From positions 1-64,000 of the forward strand of contig JACPYV010000010.1 of the NCBI GenBank assembly GCA_016195825.1: a stretch of 64,000 nucleotides of DNA, read 5' to 3'. This document shows, one piece after another, positions 1-8,588 of this stretch. The position numbers and the translations under genes are program-made. This DNA is from Burkholderiales bacterium. GTDB lineage: Bacteria; Pseudomonadota; Gammaproteobacteria; Burkholderiales; Burkholderiaceae_C. Under the pieces are notes generated by a model. That model saw only the letters and a program-made list of their open reading frames with translations, had not been told where the DNA came from and ran no database searches. Numbering within the stretch: position 1 is the first letter of the stretch; every line of letters begins with the position of its first letter.

Positions 1-344
1 ACGGGCTTGGTCAGGTAGTCAAGCGCGTCCAGCTCGAAGGCGCGCAGCGCGTGCATCGCATGGGCCGTGACGAAGATGATCAGCGGCGTAGGCAGGCCCG
101 GTTGGTCAACCTGCCGCTGGGCCAGCGCGTCGGCGAACTGCAGGCCGTCGGCGCCCGGCATTTGCACATCCAGCAGCAGGATGTCACAGCCATGCTCGCG
201 CAGCCAGCTGGTGGCCTGGGACGCGGTGGCAGCCTCGGCCACCACCTCGCAGCGCGGCTCCTGGATGGCGTCGACCAGGCCGCGCAGGCGCAGCCGGGCC
301 AGGGGTTCGTCGTCGATAAGAAGAATGCGCAGGGCAACAGTCAT
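1..344 (-). CDS. LytTR-type response regulator, receiver domain (partial, runs off left edge)
   Basis: Cytoplasmic response regulator; only the N-terminal 114 residues lie in the window. The frame is not in the ORF track because it has no stop inside the window. I read MTVALRILLIDDEPLARLRL, then the phosphoacceptor segment DILLLDVQMPG, the conserved Thr in FVTAHA and the Lys in YLTKPV, which are the acidic pair, Asp, Thr and Lys of a CheY-like receiver. It starts at an ATG overlapping the stop of the sensor kinase (ATGA), so the two are translationally coupled. Pairing with a LytS/AlgZ-type kinase suggests an AlgR-like protein with a LytTR DNA-binding domain beyond the edge. That domain is inferred, not seen. 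Confidence 0.9.
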   Translation of the reverse strand, partial: MTVALRILLIDDEPLARLRLRGLVDAIQEPRCEVVAEAATASQATSWLREHGCDILLLDVQMPGADGLQFADALAQRQVDQPGLPTPLIIFVTAHAMHALRAFELDALDYLTKP

Positions 345-1450
345 AACGGCACCAGAATACGCAAGGAGAACCGTCGTTCGGTGGACTCCAGTTCGAAACG
401 AGCGGCCACGTCGTGCATCAGCTTCAGGCGCTGGCGCACGTTGCGCAGCGCCAGGCCATGGCCGGCGATACGGCTCGGCGCGCCGACCGTGTTGACGATA
501 CGGATCTCCACCTCGGCGCCGCGGCGCATCGTCGTGACCTCCAGCTCGCCGCCTTCGTCGTTGGGCTCCACGCCGTGGCGCACGGCGTTCTCCACGAGGG
601 GCTGCAGCAGCAGCGGCGGCACGCGTGCGGCATTGACCTCGGGGTCCAGATGCCAGACGACCCGCAGCCGCTTGCCGAAGCGGATCTGCTCGATAGCAAG
701 GTAGCGGCGCGCCAGCTCCACCTCCTCGCCCAGCGTGACGGAGGCACTGGCGTCAGCCAGCGCAACGCGGAAGAGTTCGGCCAGGTCCTCCAGCACGCTC
801 TCTGCACGCGCCGGGTCCACCTGCACCAGCGCGATGGCGCTGTTCAGCGTGTTGAACAAGAAGTGCGGCCGGATGCGCGACTGCAGCTCCACGAGCTGGG
901 CCAGCGCATCAGCGGGGCGCTGCGTGTGCTCGCGCTGCTTCAACCAGGCCAGCAGCAGCGCCGCGCCGCTGGCGCCGGCCGCGGCGATGCTGGCGATGCG
1001 CCACAGGCCTGTGGGGTCCTCGCTGGCCAGGCTCAGCAGTCCGAAGCCCAGCAGCGCACCGACGGCACCCAGCGTCATCAGCGCCAGCCATTGCGCCGGC
1101 TCGGGCAGCCGCGGCCACAGCCGCTTGGCAGCACAGACGATGAGCAGCCAGGACAGCACGGCGAACATGGTCACCACCGTGCCGTTGGCTGTGAGCGTCA
1201 GCCACTGCGCGGCATCGCGCGCGACGATGGCAGCGCCCAGCGCCAGCAGCAGCTGCACCCCCAGCACGGCACGTAGCACCAGGCCCACATGGCAGACGTC
1301 GAAGGCGCGGGTCGGGTCCAGCAACGGCGCCGAGTTCAGCTCGGGCAGCTCCGGCAGCTCGGTGGGTGCGAAACCCAGCCACTGGCTCAGCTGCATGGAC
1401 TCGTGCCAGACGCTGTGGCGGGGCTGGGCGCGGCGCTTGAAGAAGAGCAT
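341..1450 (-). CDS. LytS/AlgZ-family sensor histidine kinase
   Basis: Membrane sensor kinase of about 369 aa, partner of the downstream response regulator. The N-terminal half has about four hydrophobic segments (for example VLRAVLGVQLLLALGAAIVA and LALMTLGAVGALLGFGLLSL). The His_kinase core follows with the phosphoacceptor in RIRPHFLFNTLNS, then an HATPase domain with the N-box LVENAVRHGVEP and a degenerate glycine box near GHGLALRNV. The ORF track extends to 1615, which would run into argH. I take the ATG at 1450 (MLFFKRRAQ), leaving an 88-nt divergent spacer to argH. The signal is unknown. AlgZ-type kinases commonly control exopolysaccharide or motility, but nothing here fixes the target. 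Confidence 0.87.
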   Translation of the reverse strand: MLFFKRRAQPRHSVWHESMQLSQWLGFAPTELPELPELNSAPLLDPTRAFDVCHVGLVLRAVLGVQLLLALGAAIVARDAAQWLTLTANGTVVTMFAVLSWLLIVCAAKRLWPRLPEPAQWLALMTLGAVGALLGFGLLSLASEDPTGLWRIASIAAAGASGAALLLAWLKQREHTQRPADALAQLVELQSRIRPHFLFNTLNSAIALVQVDPARAESVLEDLAELFRVALADASASVTLGEEVELARRYLAIEQIRFGKRLRVVWHLDPEVNAARVPPLLLQPLVENAVRHGVEPNDEGGELEVTTMRRGAEVEIRIVNTVGAPSRIAGHGLALRNVRQRLKLMHDVAARFELESTERRFSLRILVPL

Positions 1451-1487
1451 GTGCGTGGCTTGAGAAGCGGCAGGAATCTCGCCGTTC

Positions 1488-1493
1488 GATAAT
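1488..1493 (+). promoter_or_regulatory. Possible -10 element for argH
   Basis: GATAAT lies 45 nt upstream of the argH ATG in the short divergent spacer. I see no good -35 at 16-18 nt, so this is weak support for a promoter. Confidence 0.25.
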
Positions 1494-1538
1494 CCTGGGT
1501 TGCGGCGCATTTTGCGCGCTGAAATCCCACGCCCGCCC

Positions 1539-2936
1539 ATGTCAGACAACCAACTCGCCAACAAATCCCAAGCCTGGTCCGCGCTGTTTTCCGAGCCCAT
1601 GAGCGACTTGGTCAAGCGCTACACCGCCAGCGTGGACTTCGACCAGCGCCTGTGGCGGGCCGACATCAGCGGCAGCCTGGCCCACGCCGAGATGTTGGCG
1701 GCGCAGAGCATCCTGTCCGCTGAAGACCATGCCGCCATCCAGCGCGGCCTGAACGAGATCGCCGCCGAGATCGAGGCCGGCCAGTTCGAGTGGAAACTGG
1801 ACCTGGAGGACGTGCACCTGAACATCGAGGCGCGGCTGACCGAGCGCGTGGGCATCGCCGGCAAGCGCCTGCACACGGGCCGCAGCCGCAACGACCAGGT
1901 CGCAACTGACGTGCGGCTGTGGCTGCGCGGCGAGATCGACGAGATTTCTGGCCTGCTGAACGGCCTGCAGCGCGTCATGGTCGAGAAAGCCGGCGAGCAT
2001 GCCGACGTCATCCTGCCGGGCTTCACCCACCTGCAGGTGGCACAGCCGGTGAGCTTTGGCCACCACCTGCTGGCTTACGTCGAGATGTTTGCCCGCGATG
2101 CCGAGCGCATGGCGGACACCCGCAGACGCGTGAACCGCCTGCCGCTGGGCGCCGCAGCGCTGGCCGGCACCAGCTACCCACTGGACCGCGAGCGCGTGGC
2201 ACGCACGCTGGGCATGGAGGGGGTCTGCCAAAACAGCCTGGACGCGGTCAGTGACCGTGATTTCGCCATTGAGTTCACGTCGGCGGCCACGCTGGTGATG
2301 CTGCACATCTCGCGGCTGTCCGAGGAGCTGATCTTGTGGATGAGCCAGAACTTCGGCTTCATCGCGCTGCCTGATGCCTTCTGCACCGGCTCTTCGATCA
2401 TGCCGCAGAAGAAAAACCCGGATGTGCCCGAGCTGGCGCGCGGCAAGACCGGCCGCGTGGTGGGCCACCTCGTCGGCCTCGTCACGCTGATGAAGGGCCA
2501 GCCGCTGGCTTACAACAAGGACAACCAGGAGGACAAGGAGCCCTTGTTCGACACGGTCGACACCTTGAAGGACACGCTGCGCATCTTTGCCGACATGCTG
2601 GCCGGCCTGACCGTCAAGCCCGAAGCCATGCGGGCCGCCGCGCTGAAGGGCCACGCGACTGCGACCGATCTGGCCGACTATCTTGTCAAGAAGGGCGTGG
2701 CCTTCCGCGACGCGCACGAGGTCGTGGCCCACGCGGTAAAGACGGCGACGGCCAAGGGCGTGGACCTGGCCGCGCTGTCGCTGGACGAACTGAAGGCGTT
2801 CGACGAGCGCATCGAGGCCGACGTGTTCGACGTGCTGTCGCTGGAAGGCTCGCTGAACGCCCGCAACGTGCTGGGCGGCACGGCGCCGGCGCAGGTGCGC
2901 GCCCAGATCGAGCGGCACCGCGCGCGGCTAGGCTGA
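1539..2936 (+). CDS. argH: Argininosuccinate lyase
   Basis: Cytoplasmic enzyme cleaving argininosuccinate to arginine and fumarate, the last step of arginine synthesis. The 465-aa length is typical of the family. The fumarase/aspartase superfamily signature [12 protein letters not shown] sits near residue 284-295. The substrate-binding [12 protein letters not shown] segment is near residue 112 and the [13 protein letters not shown] stretch, containing a catalytic-region His, is near residue 165. The track start at 1500 adds 13 residues; I prefer the ATG at 1539 ([11 protein letters not shown]), which matches family N-termini. It stands alone, divergent from the kinase and convergent with the TonB receptor. 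Confidence 0.97.
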   Translation: MSDNQLANKSQAWSALFSEPMSDLVKRYTASVDFDQRLWRADISGSLAHAEMLAAQSILSAEDHAAIQRGLNEIAAEIEAGQFEWKLDLEDVHLNIEARLTERVGIAGKRLHTGRSRNDQVATDVRLWLRGEIDEISGLLNGLQRVMVEKAGEHADVILPGFTHLQVAQPVSFGHHLLAYVEMFARDAERMADTRRRVNRLPLGAAALAGTSYPLDRERVARTLGMEGVCQNSLDAVSDRDFAIEFTSAATLVMLHISRLSEELILWMSQNFGFIALPDAFCTGSSIMPQKKNPDVPELARGKTGRVVGHLVGLVTLMKGQPLAYNKDNQEDKEPLFDTVDTLKDTLRIFADMLAGLTVKPEAMRAAALKGHATATDLADYLVKKGVAFRDAHEVVAHAVKTATAKGVDLAALSLDELKAFDERIEADVFDVLSLEGSLNARNVLGGTAPAQVRAQIERHRARLG

Positions 2937-2954
2937 CGCCCAGCCCGGTGTGGA

Positions 2955-5777
2955 CTACAGGAACTTGTATTCCACCGCCAACCGCAGCACACGGCCCATG
3001 ACGTCCTCGCGGTTGTCCGGGATGATGCCGCCCTGGCCGAAGTTGCGGTAGTCGATCGGCGGGCGACGACCCAGCACGTTGCGCAGGTTGGCGCCCACCG
3101 TCAGCGCCTTGGTAGGACGCCAGGACAGGTTGTAATCCAGCCGGTTGTAGTTGCGCACCTTGCACTGGTTGGCATCCAGGCCCTTGTTCTTCTCGCAGTC
3201 CTCGGGTGACCAGGTGGTGTCGAAGTAGTCGCCCGTCAACGTGGTGCTGGATGTCCAGAAGTAGGTCAGCGTGTGCGTCCAGTTGCCCCAGTCCTGGGCC
3301 GCACGCAGCTTGAAGTTGAAGCGCGGATAGGTCCAGCGGCCGGCCAGGTTGTCGCCGTAGCGGTTGTCGGACGTGCTGAACTGCTTGAAGGTGAGCAGGT
3401 AGGTGGAGTCGAAGTTCAGCGACACGTTGCCCAGCGCGTCGCTGAACTGGGCGTTCATGGTCCAGTCGATGCCGCTGGTCTTGGTCTTGGCCAGGTTCTC
3501 GAACTGGCCGCTGACCAGGTTCAACCGCCCGGCGGCCGGCGCGTACTTGGCAACCTCGGCTGGCGTGATGAACGTTGGGTCATTGTTGAAGTTCGGCGAA
3601 CGCACGATGGTGCCTGGCGGTTGCTGGGCCTCGGCACTGAGCAGGTCCTGCACGCCCTTGAGGCCGATCTCGTTCTTGCGCGTGATGGCGTAGTAGTCCA
3701 GCGTGGTGCTGAAAGCCTTGGCCGGCTGGAAGGCCATGCCCAGCGTCACGATGCGCGAGGTTTCTGGCTTCAGGCCCGGGTTGTTGCGTGCGACGTTGGC
3801 GACGCCGCGGTCGCATTCGCTGATGCTGTCAGCGCGGGCTTGTAGCAGCGTCTTGTTGGGATCGCTGTCAGGCAGCGCGTCAGCCTGGGCCAGCAGGTCC
3901 TTGATCAGTGCGCTGGCCGCGTCGCAGCGCTTGGGGTCGCTGACGCCCGGCTGGAAGGCCGACTTGCTGGACGTAGCGCTCTCCGTCAGGTTCGGTGCCC
4001 GGAACCCGCCTTCGATCGAGCCACGCAGCATGAACTGAGGCATCAGCTGCGCGCGCAGCGCCGCCTTGGGCGAGAAATGGGCCCCGAAGCCGGGGAACTT
4101 GTCCAGCCGGCCGGCCAGCTGGGCGTCCAGCATCTTTGCCAGCGGCAGGTCTGCCTCGGCGAACACCGCGCCGAAGGTGCGGCTGGCATCGGCACGCACA
4201 GTGCCCAGGCCCACGATGTCACCGGCCGCAGACAGTGCATCGGGCGCGATCTTCAGGCTCTCGTGGCGCAGCTCGAAGCCGGTGGCCAGACTGATCGGGC
4301 CACCGGGCAGGCTGCCGAGTTCGGTAGACACCTTACCGTCGATGAAGGTCTGGCTGGTCTTGGCGTCGTAGCCAACGGCCGGGAACAGTTTGCTCAACAC
4401 GGCCTCGCTGTTGGGCTGGCCGATCTTGTAACCGCTTGCCTTGTTGAAGAAGTCGGCGTCCAGCGTGTCCTTGTTGTAGTCTCCGATGACCTCCTTGAAG
4501 CCGCTGTCGCTGAACAGACCTCGCTGGCGCTGGGTGGTCTTGCCACCCATCACGCCGACGGCGGTCTCCCAGTCCCAGCCCTGCCAGTCACCTTTCAGGC
4601 CGGCCAGGACGCGGTACTGGTCGGTGGAGACCTTGTTGTAGCCGCCGTCGTCCAGGAAGCGGTAGCGGAACTCGGCCTCCTCGCCAGTCTGGTTCAGCGG
4701 GTGCTCGGCGGGCAGGCCGCGGTAGAAGAAAGTGCGCGCCGCATTGGTGTTGGGGTCGCCCCAGACGGTGCTGCCCAGACCCGCGCCATAAGTGGCGTGC
4801 GCGCTCTGGTAGGTGTTCTTGGTGTTGGAGTACAGCACCTCGGCGAAGCCCTGCATGTGATCCGAGATCTTCAGCTTGGCGGACACGATGCCGCTGAGCC
4901 GGTCGGCCGTGGGCTGCACGGAGAAGCGCTCGTAGCGGTCGTACATGCACAGCGTCTTGGACGCATTGAAGGTCGTGCAGCCCGTCACCGGGCCCTGGCC
5001 GATCACGTTGCCGGGGTAGCTGTAGCTGGAGAACGTGTTGAAGCCGGCGGAGAACTGCTTGTAGGCGGGGTTGCTGTACTGAAGCACGTCACGCCAGAAG
5101 AAGTCACCACGGCGGTAGTAGTCCAGGTTGGCGAGGACGTTGAAGCCGTCCGTCGCCAAGTTGCCCATGCCACCGGTGATGGCGAAAGCCTTGTCCTTGA
5201 ACTGCTTGGACTTCAGCGACTCCTGCGTGTTCGCGCTGACCGTCAGGCCCTGGAAACTGTTGCGCGTGACGATGTTGATGACACCGGCCACGGCATCGGA
5301 GCCGTACAGCGCAGAGCCGCCGCTCTTGAGCACCTCGATGCGCTCGATGGCATCCACGGGCAGCGAGTCGAGGTTGGAGAACACCTCGTTGTAGTCGGCC
5401 AGCGGATAGGCCGAGATGCGACGCGAGTTCAGCAGCACCAGGGTGGACTGTTTTCCCAGGTTGCGCAGGCTCGCACCCGTGCCGCCATTGCCGAATGAAT
5501 TGCTGCCGTTGATGTCCGAAAGCGTGTTGCCGTTGAAGCCCGGCAGCCGCTCCAGCAGGTCGCGCGTGGTGGACACGCCGGACCGCTGAATCTCTTCACG
5601 CGACACGATGGTGATGGGGTTGGCCGTCTCATCCTCGATGTTGATGCGCTTGATGCGGCTGCCGATGACTTCCACGCGATCCAGTTGGGTCGGTGTGGCC
5701 TGTGCATGCGCGGTGTGCGGCATCAAACCCGCCACGACCAGGGCCGCCGCAAGCGGTTTCAACGTGTTGCGTTTCAT
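2955..5777 (-). CDS. TonB-dependent outer-membrane receptor
   Basis: Outer-membrane active transporter of 940 aa. An N-terminal signal peptide (MKRNTLKPLAAALVVAGLMPHTAHAQ) precedes a TonB-box-like region (LDRVEVIGSRIKR). The plug domain carries DLLERLPGFNG, the typical GSALYGSDAVAGVINIVTR motif and a Leu-rich LVLLNSRRI segment. A long beta-barrel follows, ending RLAVEYKFL, slightly off the usual terminal aromatic. A clear Shine-Dalgarno (GGAGG) lies about 10 nt before the ATG. The substrate cannot be read from sequence: no siderophore or sugar genes are adjacent. The plug style (GSRI..., VEVIGSRIKR) is common in receptors for plant polymers or peptides. Confidence 0.92.
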   Translation of the reverse strand: MKRNTLKPLAAALVVAGLMPHTAHAQATPTQLDRVEVIGSRIKRINIEDETANPITIVSREEIQRSGVSTTRDLLERLPGFNGNTLSDINGSNSFGNGGTGASLRNLGKQSTLVLLNSRRISAYPLADYNEVFSNLDSLPVDAIERIEVLKSGGSALYGSDAVAGVINIVTRNSFQGLTVSANTQESLKSKQFKDKAFAITGGMGNLATDGFNVLANLDYYRRGDFFWRDVLQYSNPAYKQFSAGFNTFSSYSYPGNVIGQGPVTGCTTFNASKTLCMYDRYERFSVQPTADRLSGIVSAKLKISDHMQGFAEVLYSNTKNTYQSAHATYGAGLGSTVWGDPNTNAARTFFYRGLPAEHPLNQTGEEAEFRYRFLDDGGYNKVSTDQYRVLAGLKGDWQGWDWETAVGVMGGKTTQRQRGLFSDSGFKEVIGDYNKDTLDADFFNKASGYKIGQPNSEAVLSKLFPAVGYDAKTSQTFIDGKVSTELGSLPGGPISLATGFELRHESLKIAPDALSAAGDIVGLGTVRADASRTFGAVFAEADLPLAKMLDAQLAGRLDKFPGFGAHFSPKAALRAQLMPQFMLRGSIEGGFRAPNLTESATSSKSAFQPGVSDPKRCDAASALIKDLLAQADALPDSDPNKTLLQARADSISECDRGVANVARNNPGLKPETSRIVTLGMAFQPAKAFSTTLDYYAITRKNEIGLKGVQDLLSAEAQQPPGTIVRSPNFNNDPTFITPAEVAKYAPAAGRLNLVSGQFENLAKTKTSGIDWTMNAQFSDALGNVSLNFDSTYLLTFKQFSTSDNRYGDNLAGRWTYPRFNFKLRAAQDWGNWTHTLTYFWTSSTTLTGDYFDTTWSPEDCEKNKGLDANQCKVRNYNRLDYNLSWRPTKALTVGANLRNVLGRRPPIDYRNFGQGGIIPDNREDVMGRVLRLAVEYKFL

Positions 5778-6003
5778 GATTGATCCTCCGTGTTGAAGAG
5801 AACGCCCGCGAACGCCAAATCACCTTCGCGGTTGGACGCGCCAATCTAGTCAGCAAGGCATCAGCGGGCAGCCGGGTTTGCCATCAAAACGTGCGTTCGC
5901 ACAACAACCGATTTCTGAGGGATTGCTTCGGCGCCTGGCCCACAGGCCGTCGACGCGCTCCCGGCGCCAGCACGCGGCAAGCGCCCGTCAGCGCCGGGCT
6001 GGC

Positions 6004-6017
6004 TTGAGTCACATCAA
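6004..6017 (+). promoter_or_regulatory. FNR/ANR-like box upstream of hemerythrin
   Basis: TTGAGTCACATCAA matches the FNR-family consensus TTGAT-N4-ATCAA at 9 of 10 specified positions. Its centre is 41.5 nt upstream of position 6052, immediately before the hemerythrin ATG. That is the spacing of a class II FNR-activated promoter if transcription starts at or next to the ATG. Confidence 0.6.
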
Positions 6018-6040
6018 GGCCGGCGCCGCGGCACATGAAC

Positions 6041-6046
6041 TAGCAT
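6041..6046 (+). promoter_or_regulatory. Candidate -10 element for a near-leaderless hemerythrin transcript
   Basis: TAGCAT (4/6 to TATAAT) lies 6 nt upstream of the ATG at 6053. With the FNR-like box at about -41.5 it predicts a start at the ATG itself. No Shine-Dalgarno sequence is visible between this element and the ATG, which agrees with a leaderless message. Confidence 0.4.
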
Positions 6047-6052
6047 TCCCAC

Positions 6053-6529
6053 ATGACCACGCTTGCCTGGACCGAGAAACTCGTCCTGAACCAGCCGACG
6101 CTGGACACCACCCACCAGGAATTCGTCGACCTGCTGAACGCCTTTGGCACTGCGCTCGACGATGGCGGCGACGCACTGCCTGCTTACCAGGCTTTGCTGG
6201 ACCACACCGAAGCCCACTTCGCAATGGAAGAGCACTGGATGGCGCACTGCGGCTTCGAGCCGCAGAACTGCCACAGCAGCCAGCACGCGATGGTGCTGAA
6301 CGTGATGCGGGAGGCGCTGCGCTACGCCAACGAACTCAACGACCGTGAGCCGCTGAACATTCTGCGCACCGAGCTGGCGGGCTGGTTTCCGCAGCACGCC
6401 GAGATGATGGACGCGGCCCTGGTGTGGACGATGGAGCAGCGCGGCTTCGACCCTGTCACGGGCGAATGCCGTGAGCCCGTGGCCGAGGCCGCCGCACACA
6501 GCTGCGGCTCGGGCAGCTGCGCCGGCTGA
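6053..6529 (+). CDS. Bacteriohemerythrin
   Basis: Cytoplasmic non-heme diiron O2-binding protein of 158 aa, expected to bind, store or sense oxygen. Ligand positions typical of the fold are visible: His21 (DTTHQEF), His55 and Glu59 (HTEAHFAMEEHW), His74/78 (CHSSQHAM), and His115 with Asp120 (WFPQHAEMMD). The roughly 135-residue four-helix domain is followed by an unusual short tail ending HSCGSGSCAG with two cysteines. The upstream FNR-like box suggests induction under low oxygen. It is convergent with the M3 peptidase (12 nt apart) and divergent from the TonB receptor. Confidence 0.93.
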   Translation: MTTLAWTEKLVLNQPTLDTTHQEFVDLLNAFGTALDDGGDALPAYQALLDHTEAHFAMEEHWMAHCGFEPQNCHSSQHAMVLNVMREALRYANELNDREPLNILRTELAGWFPQHAEMMDAALVWTMEQRGFDPVTGECREPVAEAAAHSCGSGSCAG

Positions 6530-6540
6530 GCCTCAATGAC

Positions 6541-8523
6541 TCACTTCTTCAGGTAGTCGAAGAAGGCTTGCGAGTTCGACTCGCGGCCCAGGAAGTCCTT
6601 GACCAGCTCCGGCTCGGGCTTCTGCGCGCCCTGCCCCAACACCTGTTCGCGGTAGCGCTTGCCGACATCCGCGCTCAGCTTGTCGGCCGCGAAGGCGGTG
6701 CGCAGGTCCATCGCGACGACCAGGCTCCACAGGTAGCCGTAATAGCCCGCGCCATAGCCGCCGGCGATGTGGGCAAAGCCCGCCGGGAACATCGTGCCAG
6801 GCACGTAGCCCAGCGGCGTCGCGCCTTCCATCCGGGCCCACAGCGGCATCGGCTCGGGCTTGGCCTGCTGGTGCAGCGTGATGTCGTAGCTGGCGTACAG
6901 GTGCTGGCGACCGAACTGACCGCCCTTGCCGTAATGCTTGGCGGCCTTGGCCTGTTCGACCATCGCGTCCGGCACGGGCTTGCAGGTCGGGCAGACCTCC
7001 TGCATGAGCTTGAGCACCTGCTTGTCGTAGACCCAGTCCTCCAGCATCTGCGACGGTGCCTCGACGAAGTCGTGCATGACGCTGGTGCCTGCCGTGGCCG
7101 CATAGCGAGTCTTCGACAAGTCCACATGCACGGCATGGCCCAGCTCGTGCAGCAGCGTCTCCACCTCGTCCAGCGTCAGACCGTTGCGGTCGAAGTTGAC
7201 GACGAGCGCCGCGACCGGCGTGCGGCCCACACGCGTCGCGCTGCCGCGCAGCGGCCAGACCGCCGCGTGGTTGTACTTGCCGTCGCGCGGGTAAAGGTCC
7301 ACGTAGAGCTGCGCAATGGGCTGGCCCGAGGTGGTGTCGCTAACGACATAGGTCTGTGCCTCGTCGTGCCACAGCTTGTTGGCGATGCGCTCGTACTTCA
7401 CGCCCATCATCTTCTCGATGACGTGCAGCGCGAACTCTAGGCTGGCCTGCGGCGGGAAGTAGGGGCGGAAAGCGTTCTGGTCGACGCTGAACTTCTGAAG
7501 TTTGACGCGCTCGCTGTAGAAGGTCGCGTCCCAGCGCTCGACCTTGGTCTGCTCCAGCGGCGCGCCCAGGTGCCTGGCCTTGTCGGCGCGCAGCTCCTGC
7601 AGCTCGGTGTTCTCGCGCGCGTTGACGGCACCGGTCACGGAGTCGAGGAAGCGCGTGGCCGTCGCGCCGTCCTTGGCCATCTGGCGGCGCAGGTTGAAGT
7701 CGACGTAGTTATCGAAGCCGAACAGCTTGGCGTACTCGCCGCGCAGCGTGACGATCCGGGCCAGCAGGTCGAGGTTGGGCTGGCCGCCCTCGTTGGTCTT
7801 GGCGCGCCACATGCGCTCGCGCGCCTCGCTGCTCTCGGCGCTGCGCATAACCGGCACGTAGCTCGGATAGTCCACGCCGAGCAGGATGCGGCCCTGGTCG
7901 TCGCGCTTGGCCTTGTCCCACACGCTGGCGGGCACGCCCTTGAGCTCGGCCTCGGTGAACGCCACGCGGGTGCCGGCGTCGCGGATGTTCTTGTTGAATT
8001 GCTGGTCCAGCTCGGTCAGTTGGTCCAGGATCTGCTTGGCCCGCTCGCGCTTGGCTTTGGGCAGCGCCACGCCGCTATCCTCAAACTGACCCGAGGCGAG
8101 GCGCACGAGCTCAGCGTCGATGCCGTCGGTCTTCGGCGCCTTCTGCAGCGCGCGGTACACCTTCTCGTTCTGGCCGAGGCTGGAGCCGAAGTCGGCCCAG
8201 CGCAGCGAGCAGGCCTGGGCTGCGTCGCGCACGGCCTTGTCCGGGTGGACGTTGAGGACGAAGTCCGTCGGGCCCTGGTTGTCTTCGAGAAAGATGGTCA
8301 GGTCGTCATAGGCGGCCAGCCAGCCGGCGTCGACCTTGCGCTTCTCGAGCTGGCCGACGCGCTGCCTGGCGCCTTTGAGGCCGGCGTCACAGCGGGCCTT
8401 CACCTCGGCGGCGTTGGTGAAGGTGGGGAAGTTGGGCGCCGGCAGCTTGGGTTGAGCGTGCGCGGCGGTGGCGGCAAGCGCCCATATGGCCAGGGCGGCC
8501 AGCTTGGTCAGGACGGGTTTCAT
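6541..8523 (-). CDS. M3-family metallopeptidase (thimet oligopeptidase-like), exported
   Basis: Zinc endopeptidase of 660 aa of the M3A (thimet oligopeptidase/neurolysin/OpdA) type, which degrades short peptides. The active-site motif HELGH is near residue 456 within VETLLHELGHAVHVDLS. The third ligand region follows in TSVMHDFVEAPSQMLEDWV. An N-terminal signal peptide (MKPVLTKLAALAIWALAATAAHAQ) predicts a periplasmic location, unlike cytosolic OpdA. It stands alone between hemerythrin and prpE. A second, M3B-type peptidase, also with a signal peptide, occurs at 37.6 kb. Confidence 0.93.
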   Translation of the reverse strand: MKPVLTKLAALAIWALAATAAHAQPKLPAPNFPTFTNAAEVKARCDAGLKGARQRVGQLEKRKVDAGWLAAYDDLTIFLEDNQGPTDFVLNVHPDKAVRDAAQACSLRWADFGSSLGQNEKVYRALQKAPKTDGIDAELVRLASGQFEDSGVALPKAKRERAKQILDQLTELDQQFNKNIRDAGTRVAFTEAELKGVPASVWDKAKRDDQGRILLGVDYPSYVPVMRSAESSEARERMWRAKTNEGGQPNLDLLARIVTLRGEYAKLFGFDNYVDFNLRRQMAKDGATATRFLDSVTGAVNARENTELQELRADKARHLGAPLEQTKVERWDATFYSERVKLQKFSVDQNAFRPYFPPQASLEFALHVIEKMMGVKYERIANKLWHDEAQTYVVSDTTSGQPIAQLYVDLYPRDGKYNHAAVWPLRGSATRVGRTPVAALVVNFDRNGLTLDEVETLLHELGHAVHVDLSKTRYAATAGTSVMHDFVEAPSQMLEDWVYDKQVLKLMQEVCPTCKPVPDAMVEQAKAAKHYGKGGQFGRQHLYASYDITLHQQAKPEPMPLWARMEGATPLGYVPGTMFPAGFAHIAGGYGAGYYGYLWSLVVAMDLRTAFAADKLSADVGKRYREQVLGQGAQKPEPELVKDFLGRESNSQAFFDYLKK

Positions 8524-8588
8524 CGCGTCTCCTTGTGGGAAGGCCGCGATTCTCTTGGCCGGCTTGGCGCCAGCCGTTCGGCACGCCC

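Noticed and set aside
1542-2918. 458-aa minus-strand ORF over argH
   Set aside because: Exact antisense of the well-supported argH gene.
4077-5498. 473-aa plus-strand ORF
   Set aside because: Antisense shadow of the TonB receptor; composition typical of such shadows and no motifs.
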